DNA of 38,967 nucleotides from Planctomycetaceae bacterium (GTDB lineage Bacteria > Planctomycetota > Planctomycetia > Planctomycetales > Planctomycetaceae). Both the position numbers and the translations under genes were made by a program. The notes beneath the pieces are model-generated. The model was not told where the DNA came from, made no database searches, and saw nothing but the letters and a program-made list of their open reading frames with translations. Position 1 is the first letter of the stretch. Each line of letters starts with the position of its first letter. The stretch is taken from NCBI GenBank assembly GCA_020850695.1, contig JADZEF010000257.1:1-38967 (forward strand), read 5' to 3'. Shown in pieces: positions 24,957 through 34,033 of this stretch.

Positions 24957-25260
24957 CGCCGAATCCCGCACAGACCTGAAGATGATTTCCATCCCGGCGC
25001 GTCCGTCCAACAGACCACGAGACCGAGAATGCTGTTCGTGGTCGAGAAGCACGCCGCTGACGAAATCACACTACCGCAACAATCGCGTGCAGTTCCATTA
25101 CGGATCCTGGAATCCAGCGTCGGTCCATCGACCTCGTCCGTGACATCACCTCCTGGATGGAATACGCTGCACATCCCGCGTCGACCGCAACGTCTTCCCA
25201 AGCCACTTCGACACCCGCCACGGCCCCTTCAATACCCGGACCCGCATTTCAGGAGCCCTC
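24957..25260. other. Divergent intergenic region, nothing recognised
   Basis: These 304 bases separate the minus-strand cytochrome from the plus-strand creatininase gene and include the uncertain 5' part of the cytochrome gene. No clear promoter, repeat or small gene is seen. Confidence 0.35.
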
Positions 25261-26142
25261 ATGACGTCCCGCGCCGCCACCGAATACCGCTACGAGAAGC
25301 TGACCTGGCCCGAGATCAACGAGGCGGTCGACCTGAAGAAGGTCTGCATCATCCCGTGCGGGGCGGTTGAGCAGCACGGCCCGCACCTCCCCCTCGACGT
25401 CGACCTTGTCTGCCCGGGCGGCATTGCCAAAGGGACGGGCATGGCAATGCCGGGGAAGGTGCTCGTCCTTCCTCATATCGCCTACGGCTACACCGGGCAT
25501 GTGATGGACTTCCCCGGCACCATCAACACGCACTACGAGACCTTCATCAAGCAGGTGCTCGACGTCACCAAGTCCCTCGCGTACCACGGATTCAAGAAAA
25601 TCATCCTGCTCAACGGGCATGGCTCGAACATGCCCAACCTCGACCTTGCCGCCCGCCGCACCAACCTCGAAACCGACGCCGAGTGCGTCTGCTGCGCCTG
25701 GTGGAATCTGCTGACGGTCGACAAGACCTTCCTGCCGAGCTGGCGCGAAAGCAAGTTCCCCGGCGGCTGCGCGCACGCCTGCGAGCTGGAGACCTCACTC
25801 TACATGTATCTCGACGAAGAGAACGTCCGGAAGGACAAGATCAAGAACGGCGTGATCTCGTTCAACGAGGACAACAGCCCGTTCAACTGGGTCGACCTGT
25901 TCGGGGCGGGCCCCGCGACGGTCATCTCGTGGACCAGCAGCTACTCGCCGACCGGCGTGCTGGGAGAGCCCGAGCTGGCGACGAAGGAGAAGGGAGAGCG
26001 GGCCTACAACGAAGCGGTCAAGCAGCTCTGCCGCTTCGTCGACTACTTCCAGCATCGCCCCTGCGACGTCCGCCACGCCGAGCAGCGATCGCGCACCATG
26101 CCGATTCCGTGGGGTCAGTTGGACATCCGTGAGAATTCCTGA
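25261..26142 (+). CDS. Creatininase-family amidohydrolase
   Basis: This encodes 293 residues. The family's metal-binding signature is intact: GAVEQHGPHLPLDVD (E37, H39, H42, D46, D48), LLNGHGSNMPN (118 onward) and GGCAHACELETS (H172, E175). Members hydrolyse cyclic amides or small amide bonds (creatinine, formamides in riboflavin/F420 pathways, mycofactocin processing), using two divalent metals in the cytoplasm. The subfamily here cannot be assigned by eye. It is followed after 21 bases by the double-TIR gene on the same strand, so the two are probably co-transcribed. Confidence 0.9.
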   Translation: MTSRAATEYRYEKLTWPEINEAVDLKKVCIIPCGAVEQHGPHLPLDVDLVCPGGIAKGTGMAMPGKVLVLPHIAYGYTGHVMDFPGTINTHYETFIKQVLDVTKSLAYHGFKKIILLNGHGSNMPNLDLAARRTNLETDAECVCCAWWNLLTVDKTFLPSWRESKFPGGCAHACELETSLYMYLDEENVRKDKIKNGVISFNEDNSPFNWVDLFGAGPATVISWTSSYSPTGVLGEPELATKEKGERAYNEAVKQLCRFVDYFQHRPCDVRHAEQRSRTMPIPWGQLDIRENS

Positions 26143-26163
26143 CAACCCGGCCCCGTTCCCGAA

Positions 26164-27087
26164 ATGTCGCATCACATTTTTCTGAGTTACTCGTCCAGGG
26201 ACGAACCGGCCGCCCGGCAAATCACGGCGGAACTGGAGCAGTCCGGCATTCGCTGCTGGATGGCCACGCGAGACATCACCGCGGGCGTCGCCTGGGGGGA
26301 GGCGATTGTCAAGGCGATCCGGTCCAGCAGTGCCGTAGTCGTGCTAATCTCCAGAGCGTCCACCGAATCGGAGCAGGTGGCGCGAGAGATTGATGTCGCG
26401 ATGCGCCATCAGATCGCGCTCGTCCCCGTCCGATTGGACGGCGCCGAGTTGTCGCGTCCGATGCAGTACTTCCTTGCAGGCGTGCAGACCATCGATGCCA
26501 TCGCAGACTTGAGCGCGACGGTGCGAGGCCTGCTGAAAGATGTCCTTCGCCACTACCTTCCGTCCGATCCTGAACCGTCGCCCCCGTTGACGGACGGTTC
26601 CGAATCGGCATCCGGACCGCCCGCCGAAACACCGCCGAGTCCGCCGGCCGAACCCTCTTCGGCGCCTGCGGCCGCTCCGTCGGAAGTTCCCGCACGAGGC
26701 TACGTGTTCTTGAGCTACGTCCGGTCCGACGGAGACTTCGTCCTGCGGCTGCGAACCGTTCTACAGAAGCGGGGCTATGCCTATTGGGACTATCTCGACG
26801 CCGAACGAGACTATCAGGGAGCCTTGTACCGCGAACTCGAGGAGCGAATCGATCAGGCCAAGGCGTTTATCTCGATCGTCACCGACTCCTGGAGAAAGAG
26901 CGACTGGATTGCGGCCGAGTACATCTACGCGAAAGAGTCGCGCAAGCCGATCTTCGTCGTGCAGGCGGCCGCGTTGACCCGACCGATGCCGATTCTCCTG
27001 AATCTCCAGACGCGGATTGACATGTCGGGAAACTTCGAAGAGGCATCCGCCGTACTGCAGCGACAGCTGCAGAAGAAGGGGTTGTAG
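26164..27087 (+). CDS. Protein with two TIR domains
   Basis: This encodes 307 residues. The first TIR domain (about 1-130) opens with HHIFLSYSSRDE and has RCWMATRDITAG and VVVLISRAS; its catalytic-type Glu is E75, but the usual Trp four places earlier is Gln71. A Pro/Ser/Ala-rich linker spans 132-177. The second TIR domain (about 178-307) opens with GYVFLSYVRSDG and carries a complete WxxxE (W248-E252) after SIVTDSWRKSD. Bacterial TIR domains are commonly NADases in antiphage or effector systems, or act as adaptors. No sensor, nucleotidase or membrane domain is attached. There is no ribosome site, so translation may depend on the creatininase gene 21 bases upstream. Confidence 0.88.
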   Translation: MSHHIFLSYSSRDEPAARQITAELEQSGIRCWMATRDITAGVAWGEAIVKAIRSSSAVVVLISRASTESEQVAREIDVAMRHQIALVPVRLDGAELSRPMQYFLAGVQTIDAIADLSATVRGLLKDVLRHYLPSDPEPSPPLTDGSESASGPPAETPPSPPAEPSSAPAAAPSEVPARGYVFLSYVRSDGDFVLRLRTVLQKRGYAYWDYLDAERDYQGALYRELEERIDQAKAFISIVTDSWRKSDWIAAEYIYAKESRKPIFVVQAAALTRPMPILLNLQTRIDMSGNFEEASAVLQRQLQKKGL

Positions 27088-27574
27088 AGCACACCGCCAG
27101 GACCGCCTCGATTCCAATCGGCTTGCGGATAGAGAAATACCGATCGTCCGCCGGCGCCAGCCCGCCTTGGAGCGTCGCATCCCGCCAACATCCCATGTTT
27201 CCAAAAAACCACACGAAAATCCTAGGTATTTTCTTCAAGTTGCCAGCTTGACTGCCTCGGGACGTGACCTAGGTTTGCGGTGTCGAGACAACCCCGCGAA
27301 TGACCGACGCCGAGCGGCGAACCGGCACTCGCAGGACGCCTCGGACGTGGCGACATTCGAATGCTTCGCATGCGAAGCGTCGCTGCGGCTGCCGGCCTCT
27401 GTTCGCCGGCGGCATCTCACTCCGTGTCGAACCTCGTTGTGAGGTTTCGGTTAGGGACTGGTTTCGGACGACGATTCACGCTTGGGTGTCGTTCGCGGCT
27501 GTTGTCCCAGGTTGGCGATTCTCCGGTCGACTGGCGGGTTGGTCGGAGAGCAATGCATCCCGAGAGAGGCACCC
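27088..27574. other. Long upstream region of the pilin gene
   Basis: No protein is supported in these 487 bases. A more AT-rich stretch near 27195-27240 (with CTAGGTATTTTC) is followed by TTGACT at 27248-27253 and a weak TAGGTT 16 bases later, a low-confidence promoter. A perfect 16-base palindrome GCTTCGCATGCGAAGC is at 27363-27378. If the promoter is real, the pilin has a leader of about 300 bases. Confidence 0.4.
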
Positions 27575-27748
27575 ATGAAGAAATTCGCGACGAGCCTGAA
27601 GAAGTTCTTGAAGTCGGAAGACGGTCCCACCGCGGTCGAGTATGCCGTCATGCTCGCCCTGATCGTCATCGTCTGTCTCACGGCCATTCAGGCGGTCGGT
27701 ACGAACGCCAATGCCAAGTTCGAAGAAGTCCGCGACGCCCTTGCCTAA
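27575..27748 (+). CDS. Flp/Fap-type pilin
   Basis: This encodes 57 residues; GAGAGG lies upstream of the ATG at 27575. The basic leader (MKKFATSLKKFLKSEDG) ends in Gly17, the prepilin-peptidase site. The mature protein begins PTAVEYAVMLALIVIVCL, with Glu at position 5 and the hydrophobic assembly helix typical of Flp pilins of the Tad (tight adherence) system. It should be assembled into thin surface fibres. No Tad ATPase, TadE or CpaA/B-like gene is in the window, so this is a stand-alone pilin gene; such isolated copies are common in planctomycetes. A strong terminator follows. Confidence 0.92.
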   Translation: MKKFATSLKKFLKSEDGPTAVEYAVMLALIVIVCLTAIQAVGTNANAKFEEVRDALA

Positions 27749-27800
27749 TCGTCTCTGACGATGGGCGATGGTTCGCACTCGCGAGCTTGACCAGCCACGG

Positions 27801-27846
27801 CCCGCCCGGCTCGAGGTTTCCTCGGACCGGGCGGGTTTGTTCTTTG
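27801..27846 (+). terminator. Rho-independent terminator of the pilin gene
   Basis: CCCGCCCGG and TCGAGG (27801-27815) pair with CCTCGG and CCGGGCGGG (27819-27835, with one mismatch) around a short loop, followed by TTTGTTCTTT. It is 52 bases after the pilin stop codon and ends close to the convergent DUF58 gene. Confidence 0.85.
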
Positions 27847-27849
27847 ACG

Positions 27850-29268
27850 TCAGCTTTCGACGTCCAGGCTGAAGATCGGCCGCATGCTTTCAGGCGACGC
27901 CTCGATCACCTGCACGTCGTGCGGCATCCGATCGCCCTCGGAAGAACTCGCGCGCCACGCCTCGCGAAACCCCGCGTCCGTCTGGTCGACGCGGCGCGTC
28001 GTCACCAGAAGGGCACGCGTCAGCGACGAGGTATGCTCAGCCGCGATCCGTCGCAACTCCTTCCAGTCCGGCTGCGAACCTGCCTGCGCGAGGGCCAGCA
28101 TCTCCAGCAACGCTTCCACCGAAGCCGGCCCCGACCTCCCCTCCCACCGCCCGACTTCCTGCCCCGCCAACCCCAGTTGCAGATGAGCATCGCGGCTGTG
28201 ACGCATCTGCTCGACGCACAGCGTCGCCGCGAAGCTGATCGCCAGTTCGACCCGCAGTCGATCCTCGTCACTCGCCGCCGGCGGCACCCAGAGGTCCAAC
28301 AGCACCAGGACGTTGATTTCCCGGCTCTGGTGAAACTCGCGGACCATCAACTGCGTCTGCCGCGCCGAGGTCCGCCAGTGGATGGCCTTCGGGTTGTCCC
28401 CGCTGCGATACTCGCGGATCGCGTGGAACTCGTCGTCGAAGACCCCCTTGCGCAACTGCTGCTGGTCGACCAGTTCGGACGCCAGCAGATTCTCGCGCTT
28501 CCACCGCGACGACAGACGCCCCAACCGCGGGAATACGATGATCTCGTCCTGCGCCGCGATGAACAACCCGCGTTCGACCAGACCCATCGGAAACCGCGTC
28601 GCGACGTGCAGCGGCCCCAGCACATAGCGGCCGCGTTGCTGCAACCGCACCTGGTACGCCGCGCTGCGCTGGCTTCGCCGCGGAACGTGGATCAGCAGCA
28701 CTTCCGGCGTCATCGATTCCTGGCGGTTCGCCACCTGGTCGCGAACCGTCACTACCCAGCAGGGAAGCAGGATCTTTCGATTCTCGAGGCAGATTTCCAC
28801 CGACGCCGGTTCGCCCGCCATCACCGACTTCGGCACCGTCCGCGTCACGCGGACACGCCGCAGCATGGCGACCGTAATCCAGCCGTTGATCACGAACGGA
28901 CCCGCCATCAGGGCGAACATGAGCATCAGCATGTTCGAACGGCCCAGCAGCGAGCCGGTCAACATGGCCCCCATCATCACGAGATACACCACGCCAGGCC
29001 GCGGAAGATGGACGCGAAATCGGCGCGGACCGGCCGCGTTCCTCGAAAACCGCCACCAGCGTTCGAACAGGGTGTTAAATCCCCACAGGATCGCAAGGGC
29101 CGCCAGCACCAGCCACGCGACCGTCCAGGCGTCGCTCCAAAGCTCGCCCAACAGATCGCGCATGGACCGGAAACCGACCACCATCGCGATCCCGACGACC
29201 GCGCAGATCGCACCAAAAACGGGGAACCGCGATCGCGTCTCACTCGATTTCGGCGTCCCGGGTTCCAT
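27850..29268 (-). CDS. DUF58 membrane protein
   Basis: This encodes 472 residues; the start at 29266-29268 has CAGGAA upstream. Hydrophobic segments are visible at about 15-35, 48-64, 92-110 and 112-132. The DUF58 signature lies in the C-terminal half: DDEFHAIREYRSGDNPKAIH then WRTSARQTQLMVREF, followed by a vWA-like NVLVLLDLW strand. DUF58 proteins are normally encoded with a MoxR-type AAA ATPase and a transglutaminase-like protein; neither is adjacent here. The role of the family is not well established (envelope or complex assembly). It converges on the pilin terminator and diverges from the FmdB-like gene. Confidence 0.88.
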   Translation of the reverse strand: MEPGTPKSSETRSRFPVFGAICAVVGIAMVVGFRSMRDLLGELWSDAWTVAWLVLAALAILWGFNTLFERWWRFSRNAAGPRRFRVHLPRPGVVYLVMMGAMLTGSLLGRSNMLMLMFALMAGPFVINGWITVAMLRRVRVTRTVPKSVMAGEPASVEICLENRKILLPCWVVTVRDQVANRQESMTPEVLLIHVPRRSQRSAAYQVRLQQRGRYVLGPLHVATRFPMGLVERGLFIAAQDEIIVFPRLGRLSSRWKRENLLASELVDQQQLRKGVFDDEFHAIREYRSGDNPKAIHWRTSARQTQLMVREFHQSREINVLVLLDLWVPPAASDEDRLRVELAISFAATLCVEQMRHSRDAHLQLGLAGQEVGRWEGRSGPASVEALLEMLALAQAGSQPDWKELRRIAAEHTSSLTRALLVTTRRVDQTDAGFREAWRASSSEGDRMPHDVQVIEASPESMRPIFSLDVES

Positions 29269-29484
29269 GGTGTTCCTGCATCATCCGTCATGAGGACTTC
29301 GCTGATGTCGCCACATCAGATTCTGACCGTCCACCCTGCGCCCGTCCAACGCAATCCGGAAAGCCCGAACGTCCGGCTGGACGCGCAGGGCCGATTCGAC
29401 CTGCGAGACGAGTCCCTTCCTCCCGTCGAATCGGTTAGACTGAATGACTCTTACGCATCCCTTCGTCGCTGCCTGGAAGCCGCC

Positions 29485-29715
29485 ATGCCGTTGTTCGAAT
29501 ACCGCTGCCCCGCATGCACCCGCGAGTTCGAAGCCCTGGTCCGCACCAATGAAACGGCCGAATGTCCCGACTGCGGGTCGAAGCAGGTCGAAAAGCTGCT
29601 GAGCATGGCCGCCGCTCATGTCGGTTCGACCGGCAGCCTTCCCGTGACTTCGGCCTGTCCGCCTCCGTCGCACGGTCCGTGCGGACCGGGCTGCTGCCGC
29701 GTTCCCATGAACTGA
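29485..29715 (+). CDS. FmdB-type zinc-ribbon protein
   Basis: This encodes 76 residues from the ATG at 29485, with GGAAG upstream. The N terminus MPLFEYRCPACTREFEALVR, then ECPDCGSK, is the CxxC...CxxC ribbon of the FmdB putative regulatory family (C8, C11, C27, C30). The tail is rich in Cys and Pro (ACPPPSHGPCGPGCC), which is usual for this family. It may be a small DNA- or protein-binding regulator; the target is unknown. The gene precedes the isocitrate dehydrogenase gene by about 180 bases. Confidence 0.88.
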   Translation: MPLFEYRCPACTREFEALVRTNETAECPDCGSKQVEKLLSMAAAHVGSTGSLPVTSACPPPSHGPCGPGCCRVPMN

Positions 29716-29896
29716 CGACGATCGAATATGGACGGCTGCCCCAGGGAAGCGTGAAGGTCTACCCGTGCGTTCGACCGCGCTCCTTGAATCGCCCCATCGC
29801 ATTTGTTAGCGTGCGGCGAACTCCTTTAAGTAAAGGTTCCGCGCCCTGCTCTCATGGCAGGCCGGCCCTTGAGCTTTCGCCCCCGCTGAGGTCCGA

Positions 29897-31078
29897 ATGT
29901 ACAACGTCACGCTGCTGCCTGGAGATGGTACCGGTCCCGAAATCGTCGAGGCGACGCGCCGCTGCGTCGAAGCCACCGGCGTGAAGATCAAGTGGGACGT
30001 CCAGGAGTGCGGGATCGAAGTCATCGAGCGCGAAGGCAAGGTTCCGCCGTCGGTCCTCGAGTCGATCCGCAAGAACAAGGTCGCCCTCAAGGGCCCCATC
30101 ACCACGCCCATCGGCAAGGGATTCCGCAGCGTCAACGTCTTCCTGCGGCAGGAGTTGGGTCTTTACGCCTGCCTTCGCCCCTGCAAGACCTACAAGGGGG
30201 TCCGCACCTACTTCAGCGATTCGAACGTCGACCTCGTGGTCGTCCGCGAGAACACTGAAGACCTCTACGCGGGCGTTGAATTCGAAGCGGGCAAGCCTGG
30301 CACAGCCGACCTGATCAAGAAGATCAACGAGCTGGCGACCGGCAAGAAGATCACCACCGGCCTCGACACGACCGGCGTCAGCATCAAGCCGATTTCGTAT
30401 GAAGGGACGCGGAACATCGCCAACTTCGCCTTCGACTACGCCGTGAAGGCCGGCCGCAAGGCTGTCACCTCGGTGTGCAAGGCGAACATCATGAAGTACA
30501 CGGACGGCCTCTGGTACGACGAGACGCGGGCCGTGGCTCTCGCCTACGGGGCGAAGTTCGAGTGGAGCGACCTCGCCAAGGGTGTGAAGCCCGACGCGAA
30601 GCTCGCCGGCAACGTCCCCGACACGAAGGGCAAGCTCGAATACAACGAGCGGCTCATCGACAACATGTGCATGCAGCTCGTGCAGAAGCCCGAGCTCTAC
30701 GATGTGATCCTGCTGCCGAACCTCTACGGCGACATCCTCAGCGACCTGTGCGCCGGGCTCGTCGGCGGCCTGGGCGTCGCCCCGGGCGCCAACATCGGAC
30801 CCGACGGCGCGATCTTCGAAGCCACTCACGGCAGCGCCCCCAAGTACAAGAACCAGAACAAGGTCAACCCGACCGCCGTGATCCTCTCGGCCAAGCTCAT
30901 GCTCGAACACCTCGGCGAGAAGGCCGCGGCCGAGAAGCTTGAGCGGGCCGTCGCCGCCGTCATCGAAGAAGGCAAGGACGTCACCTACGACATGAAGGCC
31001 GACCGCAACGACCCGACCGCCGTCGGCACCAGCCAGATGGCCGACGCGATCATCGCCAAGATGGGGAAGAATGGTTGA
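29897..31078 (+). CDS. Isocitrate dehydrogenase, NAD-type
   Basis: This encodes 393 residues of the isocitrate/isopropylmalate dehydrogenase family. The substrate site S78-N80 with R84 and R94 ([20 protein letters not shown]) and [11 protein letters not shown] (R117, Y124) match isocitrate rather than isopropylmalate dehydrogenase. [14 protein letters not shown] supplies the metal-binding Asp residues, and [15 protein letters not shown] the nucleotide site. The sequence resembles the mitochondrial NAD-dependent type. The enzyme oxidises isocitrate to 2-oxoglutarate in the citric-acid cycle. NAD preference is inferred by resemblance only. The stop lies within a reversed heptamer array, and lpxK follows after 61 bases. 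Confidence 0.9.
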   Translation: MYNVTLLPGDGTGPEIVEATRRCVEATGVKIKWDVQECGIEVIEREGKVPPSVLESIRKNKVALKGPITTPIGKGFRSVNVFLRQELGLYACLRPCKTYKGVRTYFSDSNVDLVVVRENTEDLYAGVEFEAGKPGTADLIKKINELATGKKITTGLDTTGVSIKPISYEGTRNIANFAFDYAVKAGRKAVTSVCKANIMKYTDGLWYDETRAVALAYGAKFEWSDLAKGVKPDAKLAGNVPDTKGKLEYNERLIDNMCMQLVQKPELYDVILLPNLYGDILSDLCAGLVGGLGVAPGANIGPDGAIFEATHGSAPKYKNQNKVNPTAVILSAKLMLEHLGEKAAAEKLERAVAAVIEEGKDVTYDMKADRNDPTAVGTSQMADAIIAKMGKNG

Positions 31079-31099
31079 GGGTCCAGGGTCTAGGGTCGA
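31076..31099 (-). repeat. Heptamer array in reverse orientation between icd and lpxK
   Basis: TGAGGGT, CCAGGGT and CTAGGGT, then CGAG, are in seven-base register from 31076. Read on the minus strand they are ACCCTNR units like those before 6313, 10641 and 13146. The first unit contains the stop codon of the isocitrate dehydrogenase gene. Confidence 0.7.
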
Positions 31100-31139
31100 G
31101 TGACGGATGTCGCCGCTTGCGGCGTAGCGGGGCTTTCCC

Positions 31140-32192
31140 ATGGACGAAGCCTCGTTCAAAGCGATCGTCTCCGGAAAGCGACGCGGGCTCCCCGCGTCGC
31201 TTCTTCGTTCCCTGCTGGCCGCGGCTTCCCTTCCCTACCGACTGGGGATGGGACTGCGCAATGCGGCGTTCGACCGCGGCTGGAAGCGGTCGCACTCCGC
31301 GAGCGTGCCGGTCATCAGCATCGGCAATGTGACGACGGGGGGGACCGGCAAGACCCCGTTCGTCGCCTACGTCGTCAACTGGCTCGTGCAGCACGGCCGG
31401 CGGCCGGCGATCCTCAGCCGCGGGTATCGCGCTCTCGACGGACAGGCGAACGATGAAAAACTGGTGCTGGACCGCCTCTGCCCCGGCGTCCCCCACATCC
31501 AGAATCGCGATCGCGTCGCCGGAGCGCGAACTGCCATCGAGCAGCATGCCGCCGACAGCCTCGTGCTCGACGATGCCTTTCAGCATCGCCGCATCGCGCG
31601 CGACCTCGACATCGTGCTGGTCGACGCTCTCAATCCGTGGGGCTTTGGACACCTGCTGCCGCGCGGATTGTTACGCGAACCCATCGCGGGTTTGCGCCGC
31701 GCCGGGCTGGTTGTGATCACGCGATCCGACCAGGCCACTCCCGAGACGCTCCGTGAAATCGCGACCCGCGTGCGCTCGGTCGGGTGCGTGGCGCCAATCG
31801 TCGAGACGGCCTTTCCCGCCACTCAACTCGTCTCCAACCAGGGCGCCCCTCGACCGTTGCAGGACTTGTGTGGCCAACCGGTCGTGGCGTTCTGCGGCAT
31901 CGGAAACCCGGGAGCCTTTCGTCTCGTGCTCGAGTCCGCCGGGATGCAGATCGCCCGCTTTCACGCATTCCCTGATCATCACCACTTCGGTCCCGCAGAC
32001 CTCGACGTGATCCGCGAGTCGCTCCGCCAGACGGGTGCCGCGGCCGCCGTCGCCACCGAAAAGGATCTCGTGAAAATCCCGCCCTCCGACCTCGCCGGAC
32101 GCCCTCTCTACGCCGTCCGCATCGAGACGCAGATCCGAACCGGCGCGTCCGATCTCGAGCAATGCCTGACCGACTGCCTTACTCGGAAGTAG
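31140..32192 (+). CDS. lpxK: Tetraacyldisaccharide 4'-kinase
   Basis: This encodes 350 residues, normal for LpxK. An N-terminal amphipathic helix region precedes SVPVISIGNVTTGGTGKTP with the P-loop at 62-73. The catalytic block VLDDAFQHRRIARDLDIVL has D144-D145 and H149. HAFPDHHHFGPADL and ATEKDLVK near the C terminus are also typical. The enzyme phosphorylates the tetraacyldisaccharide precursor at the inner membrane, giving lipid IVA for lipid A. Its presence indicates a lipopolysaccharide-bearing outer membrane. Other lpx genes are not nearby. Confidence 0.93.
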   Translation: MDEASFKAIVSGKRRGLPASLLRSLLAAASLPYRLGMGLRNAAFDRGWKRSHSASVPVISIGNVTTGGTGKTPFVAYVVNWLVQHGRRPAILSRGYRALDGQANDEKLVLDRLCPGVPHIQNRDRVAGARTAIEQHAADSLVLDDAFQHRRIARDLDIVLVDALNPWGFGHLLPRGLLREPIAGLRRAGLVVITRSDQATPETLREIATRVRSVGCVAPIVETAFPATQLVSNQGAPRPLQDLCGQPVVAFCGIGNPGAFRLVLESAGMQIARFHAFPDHHHFGPADLDVIRESLRQTGAAAAVATEKDLVKIPPSDLAGRPLYAVRIETQIRTGASDLEQCLTDCLTRK

Positions 32193-32581
32193 GTCGATTC
32201 GGGCGTCGCAAGCTGTTGTAGCGCTAGCTAACGGCATCGTATGAACATGTCGGAAGGGCTGCCATAACGGGGTTCCATCAGAACGTGCCAGATGCTCGTT
32301 ATGGAACCCCGTTGGGGTACCTGATGAGATCGATGCCCACCCAGCGTGCGCTCGCCGGGCCTCGCGACGCTGGGCTATCTGATCGAACGCCTTCGGCGTA
32401 GTGAAGCTCGCCGCGTCTCTCCAGTCCACCACAACCGGCAATGCAGAAATCCGGTTCGACGCCGCTGCGGCGAGACACATCATTGATGGGTCTGGTCGGA
32501 TCGAACCGTATTGATATACTCGTTGACTGGCCCAGGGGGGTCGAAACCGGCTCGGTTTACCCCGCGACGAGGGGATGGCTC
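32193..32581. other. 389-bp intergenic region with inverted repeats
   Basis: No gene is seen. CATAACGGGGTTCCAT (32263-32278) is followed by ATGGAACCCCGTT (32301-32313), and CCCAGCG (32340-32346) pairs with CGCTGGG (32368-32374). Further on are GATCGAACGCCTTCGGCGTA-like sequences. The composition of two nested stem-loops resembles intergenic repeats I know from planctomycete and verrucomicrobial genomes. The DUF1501 gene start lies just beyond it. Confidence 0.55.
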
Positions 32582-34033
32582 ATGCTCAGCGTGACAAGCA
32601 GCAAGCGGGCAACGACACTGTGCGACGGATTGTCGCGTCGCGAACTGATGCAGGTGGGAGGCCTGTCCCTGTTCGGCGCGACGCTGCCGAGCCTGTTGAC
32701 GGCCCGTGCGGCGAACGCTGCGGGCGGCAAAGGCGGAGTGCGGGAGGGTCGGGCGAAGTCGGTCATCCTGTTCAATCTGCTTGGCGGCCCCAGCCAGCTC
32801 GACATGTTCGACATGAAGCCGGATGCGCCGGCCGAGGTGCGGGGCGAGTTCCGGCCGATCGAGACGTCGCTCCCCGGCTGCTTCATCAGCGAGCACATGC
32901 CGAACGTCGCCCGCTGGATGCACCGGACGAGCCTCATCCGCACCGTCACGCACGGCTACAACGCCCACAACCCGCTCAACATCATGACGGGTTTCTCGGG
33001 AGGCAACTTTGCCCAGTTGCGGGCCGAACCGACCGATCCCCCCGACATCGGAGCAGTCTGCCAGTACCTCGGGCTGGGAACGAAGGAGCTGCCGGGCGCG
33101 GTGTGCATGCCCTGCTACCCGGGCTGGGGCGAAAGCAACATGTACGCAGGGCTTCGTCGTCCCGGTCCCTATGGGGGTTGGCTCGGCAGCCAGTACGATC
33201 CGCTGTTCGCCGTGTGCGATCCGAAGTTCGAACGCGAGCCGAAGGTCAACTTCTACGATCCCGTCACTCCGATGGGAGAGCCGAAGCTGCCTTCGCTCGA
33301 CGGCACGCCCGACGTCACGACGGTGCGGCTGGACCGCCGCCGCTCGGTCCTCGACCAGCTGGATACGGCATTCGCCGCCGCCCGCTCGTCGAAGCCGCTC
33401 GACAGCATGAGCTATTTCCAGCAGCGGGCCTTCGACATCCTCACCTCGCAGAAGACCCGCGACGCGTTCGATCTCTCCAAAGAACCCGACGCACTCCGCG
33501 ACAAGTACGGCCGGCACCTCACCGGCTCGAGCATGCTCGTCGCGCGGCGGCTGGTCGAAGGGGGCGTCCCCTTCATCAGCGTCCATGCGGAGATCTTCGG
33601 CAAGTACGGCCACTCGTACGACACGCACTCGAACAACTTCGGGATGCTGAAGGACTCGAACCTGCCGATGCTCGACCAGTCGGTGCCGGCGCTTCTCGAA
33701 GACCTCGACTCTCGCGGGCTGCTCGACAGCACGCTCGTCGTGGTGATGGGAGAAATGGGACGCAGCGCCCGCGTCAACGGCACCGCCGGCCGCGACCACT
33801 GGCCGCAGTGCGGGTTCAGCCTGATGGCGGGAGGAGGCATCCGCCAGGGCGTGGTGCACGGCGAGAGCGACGCCCAGGCCCAGTGGCCGAAGTCGTTCCC
33901 GGTGTCGCCGGCCGACATTGTGGCCACGCTCTACAACCAGCTTGGCATCGACCCGCACCTCATGCTTCCCGATCGCACCGGCCGGCCGATGTCCGTCGCC
34001 CACGGCGGCGATCCGATTCGCGAGATTCTGTGA
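32582..34033 (+). CDS. DUF1501 protein, Tat-exported, second copy
   Basis: This encodes 483 residues from the ATG at 32582, with GAGGGG upstream; the frame extends to 32441 but that part crosses the repeat region. The twin-arginine signal is LSRRELMQVGGLSLFGATLP. Family blocks include VILFNLLGGPSQLDMFDMKP, RTVTHGYNAHNPLNIMTG and GEMGRSARVNGTAGRDHWPQ. It is only distantly similar to the DUF1501 protein at 3547-4845. Its stop overlaps the next start by one base (TGATG), so a SlyX-like protein is made from the same message. Confidence 0.92.
   Translation: MLSVTSSKRATTLCDGLSRRELMQVGGLSLFGATLPSLLTARAANAAGGKGGVREGRAKSVILFNLLGGPSQLDMFDMKPDAPAEVRGEFRPIETSLPGCFISEHMPNVARWMHRTSLIRTVTHGYNAHNPLNIMTGFSGGNFAQLRAEPTDPPDIGAVCQYLGLGTKELPGAVCMPCYPGWGESNMYAGLRRPGPYGGWLGSQYDPLFAVCDPKFEREPKVNFYDPVTPMGEPKLPSLDGTPDVTTVRLDRRRSVLDQLDTAFAAARSSKPLDSMSYFQQRAFDILTSQKTRDAFDLSKEPDALRDKYGRHLTGSSMLVARRLVEGGVPFISVHAEIFGKYGHSYDTHSNNFGMLKDSNLPMLDQSVPALLEDLDSRGLLDSTLVVVMGEMGRSARVNGTAGRDHWPQCGFSLMAGGGIRQGVVHGESDAQAQWPKSFPVSPADIVATLYNQLGIDPHLMLPDRTGRPMSVAHGGDPIREIL

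Noticed and set aside
26164..27087. Thoeris-type defence system
   Set aside because: No ThsA-like (SIR2 or similar) gene is adjacent; the only close neighbour is a creatininase-family gene.
27361..29715. 784-codon plus-strand frame ending in the FmdB-like protein
   Set aside because: Only the last 76 codons are a real protein with its own ribosome site; the rest is antisense to DUF58.
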